38,254 nucleotides of DNA, taken from positions 1 through 38,254 of the forward strand of contig JAJPYQ010000050.1 in assembly GCA_021204865.1 (NCBI GenBank). The letters run 5' to 3'. This document shows positions 33,316 to 38,254 of this stretch, one piece after another (position 1 is the first letter of the stretch; every line of letters begins with the position of its first letter). Made by a program: the position numbers and the translations under genes. The notes below the pieces were generated by a model, which searched no databases, had not been told where the DNA came from, and was given only the letters and a program-made list of their open reading frames with translations. The stretch comes from Prevotellaceae bacterium. GTDB lineage: Bacteria; Bacteroidota; Bacteroidia; Bacteroidales; Bacteroidaceae.

Positions 33316-35466
33316 ATGCGCCTCGCCCTCTGCCTCCTCCTGCTGTGCCTATCCCTTGCCGCCCGCTCGGCTGAGACTATCGTCAGGGGCACGGTGAAGA
33401 GCGAGAGCGGCAAGCCGATGCCCTTCGCCTACATCACAGTCAGCGGCAAGCCTTACGCCACGCAGGCGGACAAGAACGGCTTGTTCTCCCTAAGCCTCCC
33501 CAGCGGGCAATACACCCTCAAGGCGCAGCTGCAAGGCTACGAGGACGACACGAAGGAGCTTAACCTAAGCCAAGAGGCGGTCACCCTCGACTTCGTGCTT
33601 AAGGAAGACCTCATCAACCTCAACGCCGTCACCGTAACCGGCACTCGCACGCCACGCCTGCTGGGCGAAGCCCCCGTGGTGACGCAGATAATAACGGAGG
33701 ACGACATAAGGAAGCTTGACGCTACCAACGTGCGGGACGTGCTTCAGCAGGAACTGCCGGGGCTTGAGTTCACCTTTCAGATGGACCAGCAGGTAGCCTT
33801 GAGCATGCAGGGGCTTGGAGGCTTGGCTATCCTCATCCTTGTGGACGGGGAGAGGCTGGCGGGGGAGACGCTCGACAACACCGACTTCCAAAGGCTAACG
33901 ACGGGAGACATAGAACGCATAGAGGTGACCAAGGGGGCTGCCTCCGCCCTCTACGGCTCTAACTCCGTCGGGGCGGTGGTGAACATCATCACGAAGCAGG
34001 CGCAGGAGGGATGGAGCGCTAACGTCAACACCCACTTCTCCGCCCACGAGGAGCAACGCCACGGAGGCAGCGTTGGCGTGCAGCGAGGGAAGTGGAACAG
34101 CCTGACCGACGTGCAGTACGACCAGAAGGGGACGTTCACCATCCACGACCTTGAGGGAGACGGGGCGACGACTATCTACGGCACTCGCCAATGGAACTTC
34201 AACGAGAAGCTCTCCTTCCAGCCCGACGAGCGCAACACCCTGACGGCACGAGGCGGCTACTACTTCCACGAGAGGGACTACAGCTCGTACAAGGACAACC
34301 GTGCCCGCGACTTCTCAGGCTCGCTCCGCTGGCTCCGAGACGTGAGGGAGCACGGCAAGCTCGACCTCTCGTACACCTTCGACCGCTATGACAAGAGCGA
34401 CTACTACACGGAGATACGCAAGGACTTCCTCTCCTACAAGAACCGGCAGAACACCCTCCGAGCCCTCTACACGCAGGACTTCAGCCACGGCATAACGTGG
34501 GTGGCAGGAGGCGATGCTATGAGCGACTACCTGATGTCCTACCAGTTCGAGGACGACGGCAGCCACAGGCAGATGACCGCCGACGTGTTCTCGCAAGCCG
34601 AGTGGCAGATAGACAGCCACTGGGACGTGATAGCGGGGCTGCGCCTCGACTGGGTAAGCTCCTCCTCCGTCAACCTCAGCCCTAAGCTTGCGGCGATGTA
34701 TAAGGTAGGCCTCTTCAAGCTGCGTGGCTCTTACTCCCGAGGCTTCCGCTCGCCCACGCTTAAGGAAAGGTACATGAGCTTCGACATGGCTGACATCTTC
34801 ACCATCTACGGCAACACCGAACTCAGCAGCGAGCACAGCCACAGCTTCGCCCTCTCAGCCGAGTACGCACAGAAGCGATACAGCCTCACAGCCACGGGCT
34901 TCCTCAACCTTATGCGCAACGAGATAAGCACCATCTGGGACCTCTCGCGCCCCTCGCCCCACGCCAGCGGCTCGATGGTCTACGCGAACATAGACGGGCG
35001 CAACATAGCCGGGGCGGACGTTACCTTTATGGCCCGATACACCTGCGGCATAGGCTGCAAGGTGAGCTACGCCTACTTTCACGAGTTCCCGAAGAACGAG
35101 GGAGGCTACAACTGGAGCGACTCGCGCCCGCACTCGCTAACGGCGAAGGTGGACTACCGCAAGACGCTTAAGAACTATGAGTTCGACCTCCTCTTCTCCG
35201 GCCGCTGGCTCAGCCAAGTGCACTACTACGGCTACTCCGACGACTACTCGCAGCACAACGTCCCGCTCACCTCGCCCCGCTACACCATCTGGAAGCTCGC
35301 CCTCTCGCAGCGTGTATGCCGTGCCTACAACCTCCTGCTCTCCATCGACAACATCTTCAACTACCGCTCCAAGACCTTCTCCTACAACTCGCCCGTCACC
35401 TCGGGCAGAGCCTTCAGCGCCACCCTCTCCGTAGACATTGACGAGATTGTGAAGCGGGCGAAGTAG
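33316..35466 (+). CDS. TonB-dependent outer-membrane receptor (HmuR-like)
   Basis: 716 residues. Signal peptide MRLALCLLLLCLSLAARSA. A carboxypeptidase-regulatory-like beta domain follows (about 22-100, VRGTVKSESGKPMPFAYITV), then the plug (about 105-225, with TVTGTRTPRLLGEAPV and RIEVTKGAASALYGSNSVG), then a 22-strand barrel ending in DEIVKRAK. In the receptors of this family that take haem, a His and a FRAP-NPDL box are expected; here the box reads FRSPTLKERYMSFDM…GNTELSSEHSHS, so the spacing and residues resemble it. Haem or a related ligand is therefore likely, not proven. No terminal Phe is seen. Confidence 0.9.
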   Translation: MRLALCLLLLCLSLAARSAETIVRGTVKSESGKPMPFAYITVSGKPYATQADKNGLFSLSLPSGQYTLKAQLQGYEDDTKELNLSQEAVTLDFVLKEDLINLNAVTVTGTRTPRLLGEAPVVTQIITEDDIRKLDATNVRDVLQQELPGLEFTFQMDQQVALSMQGLGGLAILILVDGERLAGETLDNTDFQRLTTGDIERIEVTKGAASALYGSNSVGAVVNIITKQAQEGWSANVNTHFSAHEEQRHGGSVGVQRGKWNSLTDVQYDQKGTFTIHDLEGDGATTIYGTRQWNFNEKLSFQPDERNTLTARGGYYFHERDYSSYKDNRARDFSGSLRWLRDVREHGKLDLSYTFDRYDKSDYYTEIRKDFLSYKNRQNTLRALYTQDFSHGITWVAGGDAMSDYLMSYQFEDDGSHRQMTADVFSQAEWQIDSHWDVIAGLRLDWVSSSSVNLSPKLAAMYKVGLFKLRGSYSRGFRSPTLKERYMSFDMADIFTIYGNTELSSEHSHSFALSAEYAQKRYSLTATGFLNLMRNEISTIWDLSRPSPHASGSMVYANIDGRNIAGADVTFMARYTCGIGCKVSYAYFHEFPKNEGGYNWSDSRPHSLTAKVDYRKTLKNYEFDLLFSGRWLSQVHYYGYSDDYSQHNVPLTSPRYTIWKLALSQRVCRAYNLLLSIDNIFNYRSKTFSYNSPVTSGRAFSATLSVDIDEIVKRAK

Positions 35467-35468
35467 CA

Positions 35469-35536
35469 ATCCCTCGTACGAGGCTTCGCAGTCCCTCGTA
35501 CGACTCGTCGCGGTCCCTCGTACGACTCGTGCCGCT
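35469..35536. repeat. Tandem repeat, three 22-bp units, between convergent genes
   Basis: TCCCTCGTACGA begins at 35470, 35492 and 35514, a 22-bp period. The first unit holds the palindrome CCTCGTACGAGG. It lies between the stop codons of the TonB receptor and the TPR-CHAT gene, which converge. Confidence 0.88.
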
Positions 35537-35554
35537 CAGTAAGAGGTTCGATTG

Positions 35555-38254
35555 TCAATCCACCGCGTCGAGCAGGATGAAGGCTGCCCAGTACTCAGGC
35601 TCGGGGTACTTCTCACGGAGGTAGCCCTGCGCCGTGCGGAAAGCCTCGTACTTCGTCATGCCGTCGGCAAGGTTCTGGTAGAACTGCGACATAAGCTCCT
35701 GCGTGGGTTTGTCTGCTACCTGCCAGAGGCTCATCACCAGGGTGTTAGCCCCCGCCTTCTTGAAGCCTCGTTGCAGGCCGAACACACCGTCGCCCTTTAT
35801 CTCGCCCAGCCCCGTCTCGCAGGCGGACAGCACCACGAGGTCGAGCCCTCGCAGGTCGAGCGTGGATATCTCCTTGGCGGTCAGTATGCCGTCGTCAACG
35901 CCCTCGGGCAGCTTCACCGACTTGTCGAACGCCTTGTCCGCACCTGCGAGGAACAGTCCGCTGCGCGTGAGCATCTTGTCCTCGACGTACTTCGCCCCGT
36001 TGTTGTCGTTGCTCAGCAGAGACATAGCGTCCAATCCCTTCCTCCTCGCCTCGCTCTCCGTCCAGTAGAAGCCGTGGGTGGCGAGGTGCAGTATGCTTGT
36101 CCTCCTGCCGTTAAGCGCCTTGAACGAGGCTTCCGTTCCCGCCGTGTCGGTGAGCAGGGCGGAGCTTATATTCTGACTTCTTAGCGAGCGGCCAACGCTC
36201 TCCACCTCCGCCTTTGTGCCGGGCAGCGGGGGCAGCTTCCTTATCGCACCCCTAAGGCTTAGGGTGTCCGCTATGTTCGCCACCTCCCAGTCGCTTCCTC
36301 GCTTGGTGTTAATGCCTGCGTATTGCGCCCCGTTCTCCACCAGGTCCTCAAGGCTCATGTCGTAGCTCAGGTCGCCGTAGACGCAGGCGCTGCGCAGCTC
36401 GTTCCTGTCCTTAATGAGGGCAAGCTCACGTGTCGAGGAGAGGCGGTAGAGGCTCCAGCGGTCGGACATAAGCCCCTCGCCCTCGAAGCACGGCACGCTC
36501 TCCACGGCTATGTTGTGAAGCTCCCCGGCGGGTGCGAAGTAGATGTTTTCCTTTCCTCTAAGCACATCCTCCAAAGGCTGCCACACGAACCTGCTTATTT
36601 CGTTGGTCGTGTAGTAGTCGCTCTTGGCGATGCTGTCCAGCTCCTTCTCCTCGAACAGCGGCACAAGGCGAGGCACATCGTCCTCCTTCGTAAGCGTCAA
36701 GGCGACGTACATCACGCTGTCGTTCCTCGCCCCGAAGCTCAGGAACTCCACGGCAGCGTCCTTCTCCCCAAGCCTCGCCTGCACCTCTCTCCACCCGATG
36801 CTCAGGTTCTTCGTGTAGTCGCCGTAGACCTTCGACAGCCTCACCAGCTCCTGCTCCTGCGCCTTGATGACGCTCTCAAGCGAATCTGTGTTCATCCGTC
36901 TTTCAGCAATCGGCTTCTCGTACAGCTTGTTAAGCACAGCCCTGTTGCCCTGCAAGGCGTAGTACTTGTCCACCACAGCCGTGTCCCCGCTCTCGAGCAA
37001 CAGCTTGCTCATCTCCGTCTCGCTGTTCAAGAGCAGCCCCTTGCTGAGCAATGTCCCGTCGTAAGCCGTGGCGGTCAGCGAGTCGTTCTGAATATAGTAA
37101 GCGAGTTCAGGCAGCGAACTCTCATACCAGTCGCTATATTGATCCCAGAATAAAGCCCTCTCGCTTGCCGTCAAGTCAGCGAACGTAGTGCGTATGATCT
37201 TGCCATTCACTTGCGTTGCGCTGATTGAATACTGTGCTGCCTCCTCGTATTGTTTACTCCAGAAAGTGTATACTACCAGATTGTTTAACGACGTGGCATA
37301 ATCGGGATGCTCGTTGCCAAACACCTTTTCCCTTATTTCCAAAGCCTCAGTTTCCAAGCGTATCGCCTCAGAGTAGTTTCCTATATAATAGCTGCAATTT
37401 GACAGGGTGTTTAATGATAAGGCATAGTCTGGATGCTCCTTGCCTAACACCCTTTCGTAGATTTCCGAAGCCTCCGTTCCCAAACGTATTGCCTCGGTGT
37501 AGTTACCTAAATAATCATAGTAATTTGCCAGGTTGTTTAATAACATAGCATAGTTAGGGTGTTCCTTGCCAAATACCCTTTCCCTTATATTCAAAGCCTC
37601 AGTTCCTAAGCGTATCGCCTCAGAGTAGTTGCCCAAATGGGCGCTACAATTTGCCAGGTTGTTTAATGACGTGGCATAGTCAGGATGTTCCTTGCCAAAC
37701 ACCTTTTCCCTTATTTCCAGAGCCTCTGTTCCCAACAGTATCGCCTCTGTGTAGTTGCCCAAGTAATCGTAATAACCTGCCAGGGCATTTAATGACGAGG
37801 CATAATCGGGATGTTCCTTGCCCGACACCCTTTCCCTGATGCTCAAAGCCTCAGTTCCCAAGCGTATCGCCTCGGTGTAGTTTCCTAACTCAGAGTTGTA
37901 ATTTGCCAGATTACCCAATGACGTGGCATAGCTGGGATGCTCCTTGCCCAGTATTCTTTCAAATATTTCTGAAGCTTCAGTCTCTAAGCGTATAGCCTTG
38001 GTATAGTCCCCCAAGTCGGAGTAGTAACCAGCAAGGTTACTTAACGACGTGGCATAGTCAGGATGCTCACTGCCAAATACCCTCTCTCTTATCCCAAGAG
38101 CCTCCGTTCCCAACCGTATCGCCTCGGTGTAGTTGCCTAAATCAGAATTGCATAGAGCCAGATTGCTTAATAACGTTGCGTAGTCAGGATGTTCCTTGCC
38201 CAACACCTTTTCCTCTATTTTCAGAGCCTCCGTTCCCAAGCGTATCGCCTCGGT
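35555..38254 (-). CDS. TPR-CHAT caspase-like protein, 5' end beyond window
   Basis: About 900 residues visible; the frame is open through the right edge, so the N-terminus and start are missing. Eight 42-residue TPRs (37200-38254) of the kinesin-light-chain type, e.g. FGKEHPDYATSLNNLA, are followed by a linker of about 280 residues and a C-terminal CHAT domain. The caspase-type dyad is present: His in LHLATHGFYW (codon 36074-36076) and Cys in VVLSACETGLGE (codon 35819-35821). CHAT-TPR proteins can be proteases in programmed cell responses and CRISPR-linked systems; here no partner gene is in view, so target and trigger are unknown. Whether it is secreted cannot be judged. Confidence 0.9.
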   Translation of the reverse strand, partial: TEAIRLGTEALKIEEKVLGKEHPDYATLLSNLALCNSDLGNYTEAIRLGTEALGIRERVFGSEHPDYATSLSNLAGYYSDLGDYTKAIRLETEASEIFERILGKEHPSYATSLGNLANYNSELGNYTEAIRLGTEALSIRERVSGKEHPDYASSLNALAGYYDYLGNYTEAILLGTEALEIREKVFGKEHPDYATSLNNLANCSAHLGNYSEAIRLGTEALNIRERVFGKEHPNYAMLLNNLANYYDYLGNYTEAIRLGTEASEIYERVLGKEHPDYALSLNTLSNCSYYIGNYSEAIRLETEALEIREKVFGNEHPDYATSLNNLVVYTFWSKQYEEAAQYSISATQVNGKIIRTTFADLTASERALFWDQYSDWYESSLPELAYYIQNDSLTATAYDGTLLSKGLLLNSETEMSKLLLESGDTAVVDKYYALQGNRAVLNKLYEKPIAERRMNTDSLESVIKAQEQELVRLSKVYGDYTKNLSIGWREVQARLGEKDAAVEFLSFGARNDSVMYVALTLTKEDDVPRLVPLFEEKELDSIAKSDYYTTNEISRFVWQPLEDVLRGKENIYFAPAGELHNIAVESVPCFEGEGLMSDRWSLYRLSSTRELALIKDRNELRSACVYGDLSYDMSLEDLVENGAQYAGINTKRGSDWEVANIADTLSLRGAIRKLPPLPGTKAEVESVGRSLRSQNISSALLTDTAGTEASFKALNGRRTSILHLATHGFYWTESEARRKGLDAMSLLSNDNNGAKYVEDKMLTRSGLFLAGADKAFDKSVKLPEGVDDGILTAKEISTLDLRGLDLVVLSACETGLGEIKGDGVFGLQRGFKKAGANTLVMSLWQVADKPTQELMSQFYQNLADGMTKYEAFRTAQGYLREKYPEPEYWAAFILLDAVD

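Noticed and set aside
37200-38254. DNA-level 126-bp repeat as a separate repeat element
   Set aside because: The period equals 42 codons and is explained by the TPR units of the CHAT protein.

Overview
The window looks like a chromosomal segment of a Bacteroidales bacterium (Bacteroidota; Bacteroidaceae/Prevotellaceae-like, genus not resolvable from the sequence alone). Evidence: promoters of the Bacteroidota type (TTG about 20 nt upstream of TAnnTTTG), lipoproteins with Cys-Ser-Asp-Asp-Asp-Asp after the signal peptide, an E-DUF2764-A-B-D-I-K V-type ATPase operon, a DUF6242/DUF6089/uppS/bamA/OmpH/OmpH/OmpH/murI cluster, and a HmuY/TonB-receptor haem-type locus. I see no rRNA and one tRNA.

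Layout. (1) 159-7691, minus strand: complete V-type ATPase operon with a recognisable promoter and terminator. (2) 7785-9670, plus: an ATP-grasp protein with an unresolved start and a small predicted outer-membrane beta-barrel protein. (3) 9751-10766: two near-identical tandem transcription units for a tiny helix-turn-helix protein, each with a long leader. (4) 10916-13336: two surface-lipoprotein genes, the second split by a one-base frameshift. (5) 13419-14402, minus: YghZ-type aldo-keto reductase. (6) 14599-17372: a RecA-like ATPase plus primase/TOPRIM-like pair next to tRNA-Leu(TAA), probably the replication module of an integrated or decayed element. (7) 17817-20872, minus: pyrE, SRPBCC protein, argH and a cysteine-rich lipoprotein. 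(8) 20995-23579: recX-prmC (minus) and divergent ribD (plus). (9) 23722-31750, plus: envelope-biogenesis cluster ending in murI. (10) 32110-35466, plus: three-gene haem-uptake-like operon. (11) 35555 to the right edge, minus: TPR-CHAT protein, cut by the window end.

How parts work together. The V-ATPase proteolipid has residues of the Na+-binding type, so the operon probably couples ATP to Na+ transport. The uppS-bamA-OmpH-murI cluster joins lipid-carrier synthesis, outer-membrane protein assembly, periplasmic chaperones and peptidoglycan precursor supply. The HmuY-like lipoprotein would present ligand to the TonB receptor. The TPR-CHAT protein is a caspase-like protease candidate of unknown target.

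Most unusual structure: a 75-bp element tandemly duplicated in frame inside prmC, with a diverged relative that forms the promoter region of the gene at 9026; a 12-nt match between a 3' hairpin loop and the start of the 5' leader in the second helix-turn-helix unit; three intergenic arrays with 22-23 bp period; and a long hairpin between the two replication-type genes.
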